A stretch of DNA of 64,000 nt from positions 23,825-87,824 of the forward strand of contig CAMTOQ010000009.1 of the NCBI GenBank assembly GCA_947074205.1, written 5' to 3'. Source of the DNA: an uncultured Bacteroides sp. (lineage in GTDB: Bacteria; Bacteroidota; Bacteroidia; Bacteroidales; Bacteroidaceae). The position numbers were made by a program, and so were the translations under genes. This document shows positions 16,739 through 24,606 of this stretch, one piece after another. Position 1 is the first letter of the stretch; every line of letters starts with the position of its first letter. The notes under the pieces are model-generated. The model saw nothing but the letters and a program-made list of their open reading frames with translations, was not told the origin of the DNA and made no database searches.

Positions 16739-16822
16739 GCTAGGGCTACTCACCGTGGTGGCAAGGGCTGGTCTGCTCGGTGAGTAGGGCTGGTCACCGC
16801 GGTGGCAAGGGCTAGTCAGCAA
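16733..16822 (+). repeat. 22-bp module array A
   Basis: Three forward 22-bp modules in tandem (16757-16778, 16779-16800, 16801-16822) preceded by one module in reverse orientation (16733-16754) that overlaps the xth stop codon. Modules begin GGTGGCAAGGG or GGTGAGTAGGG and end in variants of CTGGTCTGCTC. The reverse/forward junction gives a 10-bp inverted repeat, CTACTCACCG (16746-16755) with CGGTGAGTAG (16778-16787), which could fold in the 3' UTR. The same modules occur at 31643-31730 and 60102-60189 and, more diverged, inside priA at 44728-44795. Confidence 0.85.
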
Positions 16823-16924
16823 GGCGAATATTAGCCAAGAGTAAACCACACATTTACAGTCATTTACCAATAGCCCAAACAACCCATTGTAGGGACGCAG
16901 CGTGCTGTGCCCGCTATGCCGAAT

Positions 16925-17025
16925 GGAAAAACACAAAGATCCGGATAAACCAATCCATGCGCTGTTGTGCCCATATACCGCAAGGAAAACACAAAGATCC
17001 GGATAAACCAATCCATGCGCTGTTG
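16925..17025. repeat. Tandem duplication, ~42 bp repeated with 58-bp period
   Basis: The block containing ACACAAAGATCCGGATAAAC and ending CATGCGCTGTTG occurs at 16925-16967 and again at 16984-17025, differing by one A in the A-run. The 16-nt link contains CCCATATACCGCAAGG, which recurs once more at about 17108-17123, so a third, degenerate copy exists. No ORF is conserved across the units; this looks like expansion of an intergenic palindrome cluster. Confidence 0.85.
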
Positions 17026-17051
17026 GACGGCACAGCAGGCTGTGCCACTAC
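17021..17051. repeat. GGCACAGC palindrome, copy 1 (shared with 32161-32191)
   Basis: Inverted repeat GGCACAGC (17029-17036) AG GCTGTGCC (17039-17046) inside a 31-nt block that recurs at 32161-32191 with one mismatch in the 2-nt spacer. A second palindrome with the same arms lies at 17092-17109. This looks like a dispersed REP-like element. Confidence 0.8.
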
Positions 17052-17091
17052 AACTAACCTATAACACACAGCAACCAAAAAAAATGTAGCG

Positions 17092-17109
17092 GCACAGCCT
17101 GCTGTGCCC
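17092..17109. repeat. GGCACAGC palindrome, second local copy
   Basis: Perfect 8-bp arms GGCACAGC and GCTGTGCC around a CT spacer. It has the same core as the element at 17029-17046, but different flanks apart from the following CCCATATACCGCAAGG, which is also seen at about 16970. Confidence 0.75.
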
Positions 17110-17170
17110 ATATACCGCAAGGGGAAACACAAAACTAACCCCAAAACCATTGAATATCAAAAGAAAACTG

Positions 17171-17178
17171 TATATTTG
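17171..17178 (+). promoter_or_regulatory. Bacteroidetes-type -7 box upstream of tldD
   Basis: TATATTTG fits TANNTTTG; a partial upstream element (ATTG at 17149-17152) is 18 bp away. It would give a leader of about 70 nt before the ATG at 17256. Confidence 0.45.
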
Positions 17179-17255
17179 GCTCGAACGCCCTATCCCCCTA
17201 TAAATGGGCTTGATTATATCAATACTACGAATCTACCAAAAACAATTGTAATCTG

Positions 17256-18797
17256 ATGGACAGAAGAAAATTCCTCAAAGCGGGAGGATTGGCTCTGATG
17301 GGATCGGTGATGGGTGGCTCGGCCATGGCATCGATAACAAAAGGGGTCACCGACCGGCTAGGCGACAATGACAAAGCTGGTGTGCAAGCTGCAATGAACC
17401 ACTTTGGCGTGAGCGAAAGCGATATGCGCAAAGTGATGACAACAGCACTGGAAAAAGGGGGCGACTATGCCGACCTCTTCTTTGAACATACCTTTACCAA
17501 CAGTCTTGGACTGCAAGATGGTGCGGTGAACCGCAACAGTTCTTACATAGACTATGGCGTGGGTATCCGTGTACTGAAAGGCGACCAAACGGGTTATGCC
17601 TATGTGGAGAACACGAATCTAGACGATATGCTGAACGCGGCTCGTACGGCTGCTCGTATCGCTTCGGATAGCAACAAGGCGCGCGTGGCCAAACTCAACG
17701 AAACGCCCGTAACTAAAAATGCCTACCCCGTGACTACATCATGGGAAGAGGTAAGCATCAAAAACAAAATTCCTTATCTGCAAAAACTCAACGACCGCAT
17801 CTTTGCACTCGACCCTAGAGTGATAAAGGTGAGCGCAAGCCAAAGCGACGAGACTTCGCACATCCTATTCTGCAACAGCGATGGGGTGATGTACTACGAC
17901 TATCGACCTATGGCTACGCTGAGCGCAAGCTGTGTGATGGAGCAAGATGGTAAGAAGGAGAATTGCTACTCGGCTCGATCGTATCGCAAAGGGTTCGACT
18001 TCCTCAACGATGAGTTGGTGGAACTAATGGCGCGCGAGGCGGTAGACAAAACAGCTATATTGTTTGATGCTATCACACCCAAAGGCGGTGAGATGCCGGT
18101 GGTGATGGGTGCCGGTGGATCGGGCATCTTGCTGCACGAGGCTATAGGTCACGCTTTCGAGGCGGATTTCAACCGCAAGAATACTTCGATCTTCTCCGAT
18201 CAGCTCAACAAAAAGGTGTGCAACGAAAATATCTCCGTTATCGATGACGGTACGATACCTTTTAACCGTGGTTCGGTGAACTTCGACGATGAAGGGGTAT
18301 CAGGCCAAAAGACCTATCTGGTAAAAGATGGAGTGCTGACCAGCTATCTGCACGATCGTATCAGTGCCAAGCACTACGGGGTAGACCCTACAGGCAACGG
18401 CCGCCGTGAGTCGTTCCGCAAAATGCCTATCCCACGTATGCGCGCCACCTATATGGAGCCGGGCAACGTGACGGAGGCCGACATCATCTCTACGGTAAAG
18501 AACGGGGTGTTTGTCGATCAGTTTACCAACGGGCAAGTACAGATTGGTGCAGGCGACTTCACCTTCTTTGTCAAATCGGGCTACCTCATCGAGGATGGCA
18601 AGCTGACACAACCTATCAAGGATATCAATATCATCGGTAACGGGCCAAAAGCCTTGGCAGATATCGCCATGGTGGGCAACAACGATCGTATTGACAACGG
18701 CACATGGACCTGCGGCAAGGCTGGTCAGTCGGTGCCTGTGACGTGTGGTATGCCATCGGCCTTAGTGAGCAAACTTACTGTAGGCGGCGAAAGCTAA
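17256..18797 (+). CDS. tldD: TldD family metalloprotease subunit with twin-arginine-like leader
   Basis: 513 aa. The zinc-protease motif HEAIGH (His294, Glu295, His299) marks it as the catalytic TldD-type subunit; CGKAGQSVPVTCG near the C-terminus contains Cys residues where TldD has its third zinc ligand. The TldD/PmbA heterodimer degrades unfolded peptides and matures some peptide antibiotics. The N-terminus MDRRKFLKAGGLALMGSV resembles a twin-arginine (Tat) leader (RRKFLK plus a hydrophobic stretch), which cytoplasmic E. coli TldD lacks. The partner gene follows after 24 nt and has no leader. Either the dimer forms after export of both by the Tat route, or the leader is a membrane tether. 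Confidence 0.9.
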   Translation: MDRRKFLKAGGLALMGSVMGGSAMASITKGVTDRLGDNDKAGVQAAMNHFGVSESDMRKVMTTALEKGGDYADLFFEHTFTNSLGLQDGAVNRNSSYIDYGVGIRVLKGDQTGYAYVENTNLDDMLNAARTAARIASDSNKARVAKLNETPVTKNAYPVTTSWEEVSIKNKIPYLQKLNDRIFALDPRVIKVSASQSDETSHILFCNSDGVMYYDYRPMATLSASCVMEQDGKKENCYSARSYRKGFDFLNDELVELMAREAVDKTAILFDAITPKGGEMPVVMGAGGSGILLHEAIGHAFEADFNRKNTSIFSDQLNKKVCNENISVIDDGTIPFNRGSVNFDDEGVSGQKTYLVKDGVLTSYLHDRISAKHYGVDPTGNGRRESFRKMPIPRMRATYMEPGNVTEADIISTVKNGVFVDQFTNGQVQIGAGDFTFFVKSGYLIEDGKLTQPIKDINIIGNGPKALADIAMVGNNDRIDNGTWTCGKAGQSVPVTCGMPSALVSKLTVGGES

Positions 18798-18821
18798 TAA
18801 CCTTTTAAATTGGAATGAACT

Positions 18822-20141
18822 ATGATTTCGGAAGATAATAAAAGATTGGCGCAATGGGCCATGGACTATGCCCTGAAGAATGGCTGCCAACAAGCAAGGG
18901 TGACTCTATCCAAAGGGGTGAGCAACTCTATCGGCCTACGCGATGGCAAAACAGAACAGTTGCAGCAAAACGCGAGCAACTCGCTTAGCATCACACTCTA
19001 TGTAGATGGCCGTTATGGCCGCTACGAAACGAACCGTTTGGAGAAGAAGGAGCTGGAACGTTTCATCAGCAATGGCATTGAGGCTACACGCTACTTGGCC
19101 AAAGATGAGGCGCGTACGCTACCCGATGCTTCGCGCTACTACAAAGGTGGTGGTGCCGACTTGCAACTGTGCGATAACCGTTTCAATAAGATCGACCCTG
19201 ATACAAAGCTGGAGATGGCGCAGGCTGTGGCACAACAGATATTGGGCAAGAATCCACGCATCATATCGGTGAGCTCGAACTATTCGGATGGCAACTCGGC
19301 CTATTATACAATAACTAGCAATGGCTTCGAAGGGGAGACACTGAACACCTACTACGGGCTATCGTGCTCTACCTCCATCAAAGGCGAGGGCGAAGCACGT
19401 CCTTCGGCAGGATGGTCGGAGTCGTCTATCCTCTTTAATGAGCTTCCTACCGCTGGTATAGGCGATGAAGCTTTGAGACGTGCGCTAGCTAAGATTGGTC
19501 AGAAGAAGATCCAATCGGGCAAATACACCATGATCATCGAGCCACGTAGCACAGGCCAACTACTGGGCCCGCTATTCAGTGCCATTCAAGGGGAAGCGTT
19601 GCAACAGAAGACCTCTTTCTTGATCGATCAGTTGGACAAGCAAGTGGCCTCTAACAAGTTCACCATCATGGATCAGCCTCATCTAGTGGGTGCTCGTGGT
19701 GCTCGCTATTTCGATGGCGAAGGGGCAGCTACCAAAGAACAGCCTATCTTTGAGAATGGTGTACTGAAGAACTACTACATCAATACCTACGTGGCCAACA
19801 AGATGAACACTGTGCCTACATTGACTAGTCCATCTGTGGCTGTAATGGCGCTAGGCAACAAAGACCTCAACGCGATAGTAGCCGATGTAGACAGAGCCAT
19901 CTTAGTAACCGGCTTTAACGGTGGTAACTGCAACAGCACCACCGGTAATTTCTCGTATGGCGTAGAGGGCTTCTTGGTGGAAAACGGTCAGCTCACTCAA
20001 CCTATCTCGGAGATGAACATCACGGGCAATATGTTGTCGCTATGGGCATCGCTAGTCGAAACCGGCAACGACCCCAACCTACGTTCGTCCTATCGCATTC
20101 CTACCTTGGTGTTCGAGGATGTAAACTTTAGCGGATTGTAA
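18822..20141 (+). CDS. pmbA: PmbA/TldE family protein (non-catalytic TldD partner)
   Basis: 439 aa member of the TldD/PmbA family. It shares the overall layout with the preceding protein (ISVSSNYSDGNSAYY, RSTGQLLGPLFSAIQGEAL, NCNSTTGNFSYGVEGFLVE), but the HExxxH zinc motif is absent, as in PmbA/TldE, the regulatory half of the heterodimer. No signal peptide is visible. It starts 24 nt downstream of the TldD gene, so the two form a two-gene operon closed by the hairpin at 20161-20204. The pair probably acts as a peptide-processing protease; the substrate is not indicated nearby. Confidence 0.9.
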   Translation: MISEDNKRLAQWAMDYALKNGCQQARVTLSKGVSNSIGLRDGKTEQLQQNASNSLSITLYVDGRYGRYETNRLEKKELERFISNGIEATRYLAKDEARTLPDASRYYKGGGADLQLCDNRFNKIDPDTKLEMAQAVAQQILGKNPRIISVSSNYSDGNSAYYTITSNGFEGETLNTYYGLSCSTSIKGEGEARPSAGWSESSILFNELPTAGIGDEALRRALAKIGQKKIQSGKYTMIIEPRSTGQLLGPLFSAIQGEALQQKTSFLIDQLDKQVASNKFTIMDQPHLVGARGARYFDGEGAATKEQPIFENGVLKNYYINTYVANKMNTVPTLTSPSVAVMALGNKDLNAIVADVDRAILVTGFNGGNCNSTTGNFSYGVEGFLVENGQLTQPISEMNITGNMLSLWASLVETGNDPNLRSSYRIPTLVFEDVNFSGL

Positions 20142-20160
20142 TATCCATCTACCTTATAAC

Positions 20161-20204
20161 AGAAGAAGTAGCTATCTTATCGAAATAGAGCAGCTACTTC
20201 TTCT
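20161..20204 (+). terminator. Intrinsic terminator after pmbA
   Basis: Perfect 13-bp inverted repeat, AGAAGAAGTAGCT (20161-20173) and AGCTACTTCTTCT (20192-20204), with an 18-nt loop, followed by a pyrimidine-rich ATTTCTATCTTTCT tract. Confidence 0.8.
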
Positions 20205-20247
20205 CTATTTCTATCTTTCTAAATATAAACTCTTAAATAATGACAGT

Positions 20248-20436
20248 ATGAAAAAAAAGATTTTGATTAGTGGTCCACTGATCGCAGTATGTTTGATGTT
20301 GGGAACAGCTGTTGGTTCAAGTGTCGATAAAATCGGCCTTGGTGCAATATATGGAGTTCTTATCGGCTTCGTCATTAGTTCGCTGCTAATTGTACGGAAG
20401 TACTACGCAGAAAAGAAAGGCCAAAAGAACAGTTAA
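20248..20436 (+). CDS. Small two-helix membrane protein
   Basis: 62 aa. A short basic N-terminus (MKKKILISG) leads into two hydrophobic segments (about 7-23 and 31-49), followed by a basic tail (RKYYAEKKGQKNS). No family recognised. It precedes an ABC-type permease gene by 26 nt and an ABC ATPase, all on the same strand, so it is probably part of that exporter operon, as an accessory or immunity-type subunit or simply a co-transcribed protein. Coding character is supported by the start spacing, clean hydrophobic pattern and operon position; no homologue is known to me. Confidence 0.6.
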   Translation: MKKKILISGPLIAVCLMLGTAVGSSVDKIGLGAIYGVLIGFVISSLLIVRKYYAEKKGQKNS

Positions 20437-20462
20437 ATCGTTTTCTATTGACCTAGAACAGA

Positions 20463-21398
20463 ATGATAATAAACTACTATTTTACATTACGGCTAAAACA
20501 AGTAGTTCGGATTTCAAAGGAGATAGGCCTCGTCAGAAGTATGTTTCTGCTAGGCCTTCTATCTTTGGCCTTCTATCTACTTACAAAGATAAACCAAAGC
20601 TGGATTGTTCCTACAACCACCTCTTTAGGATTGATACTCTATCATAACGAACGAAGAGATAAAGAGTTTCTCCGGTTGCAGATAAAGCATGCAATAGCTC
20701 TCCTTCAAGCAGAGTACCTACTTATAGGCTTGCCCTTTATGATAATGGAATGCTTCAAAGGTCACTTTCTAGGAGCAGTGACCATAGCAGCGACAGCCGT
20801 CGCATTGCCTTATCTAAAAACGATAAAGATGACGCCCATAGTCCTACCTATGCCCTTTCTATACAAAGGTGGGTTAGAATACATCCGCCTGTTTCGCCAA
20901 TGCGGATGGCTCTATCTGCTTCTATTAGCAGCGACACTGATGGGCGCAATGCACGATAACATCACTCTCGGTAAAGTTGCACTTATTATTTGGACATACA
21001 TTCAGACGATAACACTCCTCTCCGTCACCCAAAAGCAGGAGCTTACTTTCTTCCTGAATTACGCCACTTTTCAAAGGCATCTCGTCCGATCGTGCGTATG
21101 GAACATCTCCGTAACCGCTACTCCTTTAGTTGTAATGATACTCTCATTCTCGGCTACATCGGATAACATCCTATTCTGTGCCAGCGCGATGGTAGGAAGT
21201 ATACTTTATCTATGGAACATGAGCATGGCGCGCTATCTCTTCTCTTCCAGCGCAATGTTGATCAGCTATATGATAATGCCTCTTCTCCCACTCTCTTTTT
21301 ACACTTTCTTCATCCCCATTCTACTTGTGCCATTTGCATTGATCAATGGAGCGTGTTACATGCTTCTTAAAACCAACACCAAACAGATATGGAACTAA
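20463..21398 (+). CDS. ABC transporter permease-like membrane protein
   Basis: 311 aa with about 8 hydrophobic segments and few charged residues. No domain recognised by eye, but the last 10 bp overlap the start of an ABC ATPase gene, and the size and topology are those of the permease half of ABC exporters (ABC-2 type). The N-terminal cytoplasmic part contains YHNERRDKEFLRLQIKHA. The substrate is unknown. Start ATG at 20463, 26 nt after the small membrane protein. Confidence 0.7.
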   Translation: MIINYYFTLRLKQVVRISKEIGLVRSMFLLGLLSLAFYLLTKINQSWIVPTTTSLGLILYHNERRDKEFLRLQIKHAIALLQAEYLLIGLPFMIMECFKGHFLGAVTIAATAVALPYLKTIKMTPIVLPMPFLYKGGLEYIRLFRQCGWLYLLLLAATLMGAMHDNITLGKVALIIWTYIQTITLLSVTQKQELTFFLNYATFQRHLVRSCVWNISVTATPLVVMILSFSATSDNILFCASAMVGSILYLWNMSMARYLFSSSAMLISYMIMPLLPLSFYTFFIPILLVPFALINGACYMLLKTNTKQIWN

Positions 21399-22063
21399 TA
21401 CAGATTAACCATTTATTCAAAAGATACGCAGAAACAACAGTACTAGAAGATTTGTCCGTAACTTACTCCACCGGCATGATCTATGGCCTAGTTGGCGAGA
21501 ATGGTGCCGGCAAGACAACCCTTTTCAACTGCATCATGGGAATGACTACCTATAAAGGAGAGATCCGAAAAGCGGACGATATTTCCATCGGCTACCTACC
21601 CGCCGAGAATCATTTCTATACATTGATCACCGGGCAAGAGTATCTCGATTTCTGCCTCAAAGCAAAGAACAAAAACATAAAGCAAGAGCAGATAGACGAA
21701 CTCAACGAAGTCTTTCAGCTACCCTTAAAAAGATATGCCTCCGACTACTCTACCGGCATGAAAAAGAAGTTAGCACTGATGGCACTCTTACTACAAGACA
21801 ACACCCTCTACATTTTAGACGAGCCCTTCAACGGTGTAGACTTATATGGATGCATCCAACTAAAGAAGATCATCCATTCACTAAAAGCCAAAGGGAAAAC
21901 CATACTCCTCTCCTCCCACCAAATCACCATCCTACACGAGCTTTGTGACAGCATCGATTACCTTAATCAGCATACTATTGCGCAAAGGTATACTAGTGAG
22001 TCAGTAAAGGAGATAGAAGAGAGTATACTAGGGAAGATGGTGGTTGCAGAGTTGGTTTGTTAA
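21389..22063 (+). CDS. ABC transporter ATP-binding protein
   Basis: 224 aa, one nucleotide-binding domain. Walker A GENGAGKTTLF (about 36-46), degenerate signature YSTGMKKKLALMALL (about 120) in place of LSGGQ, Walker B LYILDEPFNGVD and the switch stretch LLSSHQ, in which Gln replaces the usual acidic residue after His. It starts inside the last codons of the permease gene (10-bp overlap), a sign of translational coupling. It probably powers efflux of a peptide, drug or lipid; the family alone does not tell which. Confidence 0.85.
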   Translation: MELIQINHLFKRYAETTVLEDLSVTYSTGMIYGLVGENGAGKTTLFNCIMGMTTYKGEIRKADDISIGYLPAENHFYTLITGQEYLDFCLKAKNKNIKQEQIDELNEVFQLPLKRYASDYSTGMKKKLALMALLLQDNTLYILDEPFNGVDLYGCIQLKKIIHSLKAKGKTILLSSHQITILHELCDSIDYLNQHTIAQRYTSESVKEIEESILGKMVVAELVC

Positions 22064-22105
22064 CAACAGAGGCTGCCCACACTTAGTTAGACAGCCTCTA
22101 TTGTT
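22062..22105. terminator. Bidirectional terminator
   Basis: 14-bp arms with one mismatch, AACAACAGAGGCTG (22062-22075) and CAGCCTCTATTGTT (22092-22105), between convergent genes (ABC ATPase and the secreted protein ending at 22120). Confidence 0.85.
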
Positions 22106-22119
22106 ATAAAGTCATTCGA

Positions 22120-22641
22120 TTATTTCTTGTTAATCAAGGCACGGCTCACTTCGAAGCGGTCGATCTTTACACCTTCCGACAGCAACCACACTTTAAGCTT
22201 GTGGTTCTTTCCGCGAAGCGCTTTCACAGAGATGCTAGTACGCACCGAGTTGATTAGTTTGTTCTTGATAGCAATCTCGTTGGGCTCTTGCAAGTCCATA
22301 CCCACAAGGATAACAGGCTCGTCTGGCGCTGTTTTCTTGTCGATGCTGTAGTACACAGTGATGTTGTAACTACCACCTGCTAGTTTGCTCTTAATATCAT
22401 ATTCGGCATAAGGTGCAAGTGCTTTCTTCGCCTCACCCTTCTTGTTATAGGCCGAGCTTTTTCCTTCGATATAGTCCTTCTTTTTCTCAGTCACCTTCTC
22501 CATGAAACGCGAGCTTTGGTAGTCTACCGCATTGATAGATACACGCATATTGCTCATTTCGTGTTTGTCATCATCTTGAGCGAAAAGAGTTACGGAAGTC
22601 AATGAGAAAAGAATAGAAAAGAATAAGATTAATTTCTTCAT
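22120..22641 (-). CDS. Secreted protein of unknown function
   Basis: 173 aa with a Sec signal peptide (MKKLILFFSILFSLTSVTLFAQ). The mature part begins with an acidic DDDKHEM stretch and is otherwise Lys-rich and beta-strand-rich; no catalytic motif or known family was recognised. Possibly periplasmic or outer-membrane associated. Convergent with the ABC operon (shared terminator) and 129 nt downstream, in transcription order, of the DUF1622 gene, so it is probably transcribed separately. Confidence 0.75.
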   Translation of the reverse strand: MKKLILFFSILFSLTSVTLFAQDDDKHEMSNMRVSINAVDYQSSRFMEKVTEKKKDYIEGKSSAYNKKGEAKKALAPYAEYDIKSKLAGGSYNITVYYSIDKKTAPDEPVILVGMDLQEPNEIAIKNKLINSVRTSISVKALRGKNHKLKVWLLSEGVKIDRFEVSRALINKK

Positions 22642-22770
22642 ACTTTTGTTAGGTTTTGGTTTCTGTATTTAATTAAAGTGCGCTAAGATAGACAAAGACA
22701 ACTGCATACTAAAACCTAGTTAACAGTAGATTACAAATTAAAATAGCAGGTAGATATGTTTTCACAATTA

Positions 22771-23136
22771 TTATAGTGATGCCGGCTTATTGGGGCCTCT
22801 GACTTGTCCTTGCAACTCTTTCAACTCTTTGTTGAGAAATACTGACAGAACAGTACGTATCACCACCACTCCGGCCAATACGATAAGTTCCTGATAGGTA
22901 GGTTCGAGAACCGTCTTTAGTATATCAGAGGCGATGAGAAACTCCAAACCAAGCAGCAGATAGGTGCCAAACACCGAGCGCAAACGACGAATGTTTTTAG
23001 GAGAATAAGAGCCTGAGAAACGATTCAGCTCGTTGCGAATAAACATCAGTGTAGCAATCAATGCGCCGTAGGTCACTATCAACAAGCTGGTTACACTCAT
23101 TATGGTGGCTAGGATGTCTAAGAAATGAATCAGCAT
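22771..23136 (-). CDS. DUF1622 inner-membrane protein
   Basis: 121 aa with three hydrophobic segments (about 5-30, 56-77, 82-102) and short charged loops. The pattern GTYLLLGLEFLIASDIL followed by VLAGVVVIRTVLSVFLNKEL is typical of DUF1622 proteins. The function is not known. Upstream of it, the divergent aminosugar genes begin at 23245. Confidence 0.8.
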   Translation of the reverse strand: MLIHFLDILATIMSVTSLLIVTYGALIATLMFIRNELNRFSGSYSPKNIRRLRSVFGTYLLLGLEFLIASDILKTVLEPTYQELIVLAGVVVIRTVLSVFLNKELKELQGQVRGPNKPASL

Positions 23137-23244
23137 AGGGTTATTCGTTTCTTGCTATAACAGCCCAACAAAGTCAAATGTTTAAATGTTTTATAGGATG
23201 TAAAGTATAATAAAACACGGGATTTGTCCGTTAACTTAAACACT

Positions 23245-23634
23245 ATGGACCACTTAAAAACATTCACAGACCAACGAGGAAAACTGACACTACTAGAGCT
23301 GGGCGCACAAGTGCCTTTCGAAGTCACCCGTATGTATTGGATATACGATGTGCCCCAAGGTGAAGAGCGTGGCAAGCATGCCAATCGCCTCTCTTATCAA
23401 TATCTAGTGGCAGTAAACGGTTCTGTCGACATATATTTAGAAGATATCAATGGTAAACGCCATATACAGCTCAACTCCAAAAGCGAAGGGGTGCTACTGC
23501 CTCCGGGTACCTGGAACGAGCTACGCAACTTCTCGAGTGATGCAGTATTGATGGTATTGGCTTCGCATAGCTACGACCCCACTACCTACCTCAACACGCA
23601 CGAAGAGTTCTTGGCGTTTATCCATAACAAATAG
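23245..23634 (+). CDS. dTDP-sugar 3,4-ketoisomerase (FdtA/QdtA, WxcM-like cupin)
   Basis: 129 aa single-domain cupin of the FdtA/QdtA family, which isomerises dTDP-4-keto-6-deoxyglucose to the 3-keto sugar that receives an amino group. Family features: VTRMYWIYDVPQGEERGKHA near the N-terminus, then QYLVAVNGSVDIYLED and LLPPGTWNEL. The ATG at 23245 is preferred; an in-frame TTG lies 21 nt upstream. The next gene starts 3 nt after the stop and the third overlaps it, forming an isomerase-acyltransferase-aminotransferase operon for a 3-acylamino-3,6-dideoxyhexose. FdtA versus QdtA (galacto or gluco product) cannot be decided. Confidence 0.85.
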   Translation: MDHLKTFTDQRGKLTLLELGAQVPFEVTRMYWIYDVPQGEERGKHANRLSYQYLVAVNGSVDIYLEDINGKRHIQLNSKSEGVLLPPGTWNELRNFSSDAVLMVLASHSYDPTTYLNTHEEFLAFIHNK

Positions 23635-23637
23635 CAG

Positions 23638-24606
23638 ATGACTAGCGGCAAAAGCATTACTCTGACCCGCTACGAAGCCAATCTCAAAGGTATTTGGGAC
23701 AGCTTTGTGGATAGCTCGCGCAACGGCACGTTCTTGCTAAAGCGCGACTATATGGACTATCATGCCGATCGCTTTGCCGACCATTCGCTACTGTTCTATG
23801 CTGATAATCGGCTAGTGGCAGTACTGCCGGCACACACCCAAGGTGCACTGTTCTGCAGCCACAATGGGCTGACGTACGGAGGACTGTTGCTGCATCGACA
23901 AACCACCGCACAGCTCACCATCGAACTGATGGAGGCCTTGACGGTTTATCTTCAAGAGCTAGGCACGTTTGAGACCCTTCTCTATCGCCCTATCCCACAC
24001 ATCTATCACAACTACCCCACAGAGGAAGATCTTTATGCCTTGTACCGTTGCAATGCTCGCCTATCGGCTCGCAAGATTGCCAGCGTGGTACAACAGTCGG
24101 ACGCTATCCCCTTCAGTTCGCTACGCCGACGTAAGCTAAAGCTTGCCCAGAATCTTGACTATCTGGTGCACACCAACGACAATTGGCCGGAGTTTTGGAA
24201 GATACTCGAAGAGACATTGATGGTGCACCACAATACCACTCCCGTACACACCTTAGAAGAGATGTTGCTACTTCACCAACGTTTCCCCGATAATATCCGA
24301 CTCTACACGGTGACTACAAAAGATGGCGTGGTGCTTGGCGGCACTGTGGTCTACACCACCCCGCTGGTGGCGCATATCCAGTATATCGCTTCCTCCAACG
24401 AGGGACGCAATAAAGGTGGGCTCGACTTCCTCTTCGACTATCTGATACATGTACGCTACCGCAACAAGGCCTTTTTCGACCTCGGCACTTCGGTAGAAGA
24501 TGGCGGACGCTACCTCAACGAAGGATTGATCTTCCAAAAGGAGGGATTCGGTGGACGCGCCATCGTTTATGATACTTATGAAATCAATTTAAAACACCCA
24601 AAATGA
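23638..24606 (+). CDS. GNAT/FemAB-like N-acyltransferase
   Basis: 322 aa protein with a GNAT-type (FemAB-like) fold: an N-terminal region with [18 protein letters not shown], a central [16 protein letters not shown], and a C-terminal half with [20 protein letters not shown] and [19 protein letters not shown] typical of the FemAB-like branch. It lies between the ketoisomerase (3-nt gap) and the aminotransferase (4-bp ATGA overlap), so the likely role is N-acylation of the dTDP-3-amino-3,6-dideoxy sugar, replacing the left-handed-helix acetyltransferase usual in FdtC/QdtC systems. The donor and acyl group are unknown. Confidence 0.75.
   Translation: MTSGKSITLTRYEANLKGIWDSFVDSSRNGTFLLKRDYMDYHADRFADHSLLFYADNRLVAVLPAHTQGALFCSHNGLTYGGLLLHRQTTAQLTIELMEALTVYLQELGTFETLLYRPIPHIYHNYPTEEDLYALYRCNARLSARKIASVVQQSDAIPFSSLRRRKLKLAQNLDYLVHTNDNWPEFWKILEETLMVHHNTTPVHTLEEMLLLHQRFPDNIRLYTVTTKDGVVLGGTVVYTTPLVAHIQYIASSNEGRNKGGLDFLFDYLIHVRYRNKAFFDLGTSVEDGGRYLNEGLIFQKEGFGGRAIVYDTYEINLKHPK

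Larger units (their letters stand above)
16739..17255. other. Gene-free repeat-rich intergenic region
   Basis: 517 bp between xth and the TldD gene with no credible coding sequence. It holds the 22-bp module array, then a TTGTAGGGACGCAGCGTGCTG motif around 16888, a direct repeat of ~42 bp with a 58-bp period (16925-17025), and GGCACAGC/GCTGTGCC palindromes. The TldD promoter box is at 17171-17178. Confidence 0.7.

Noticed and set aside
16733..16822. CRISPR array
   Set aside because: The 22-bp modules are contiguous with no unique spacers, and no cas gene is in the window.
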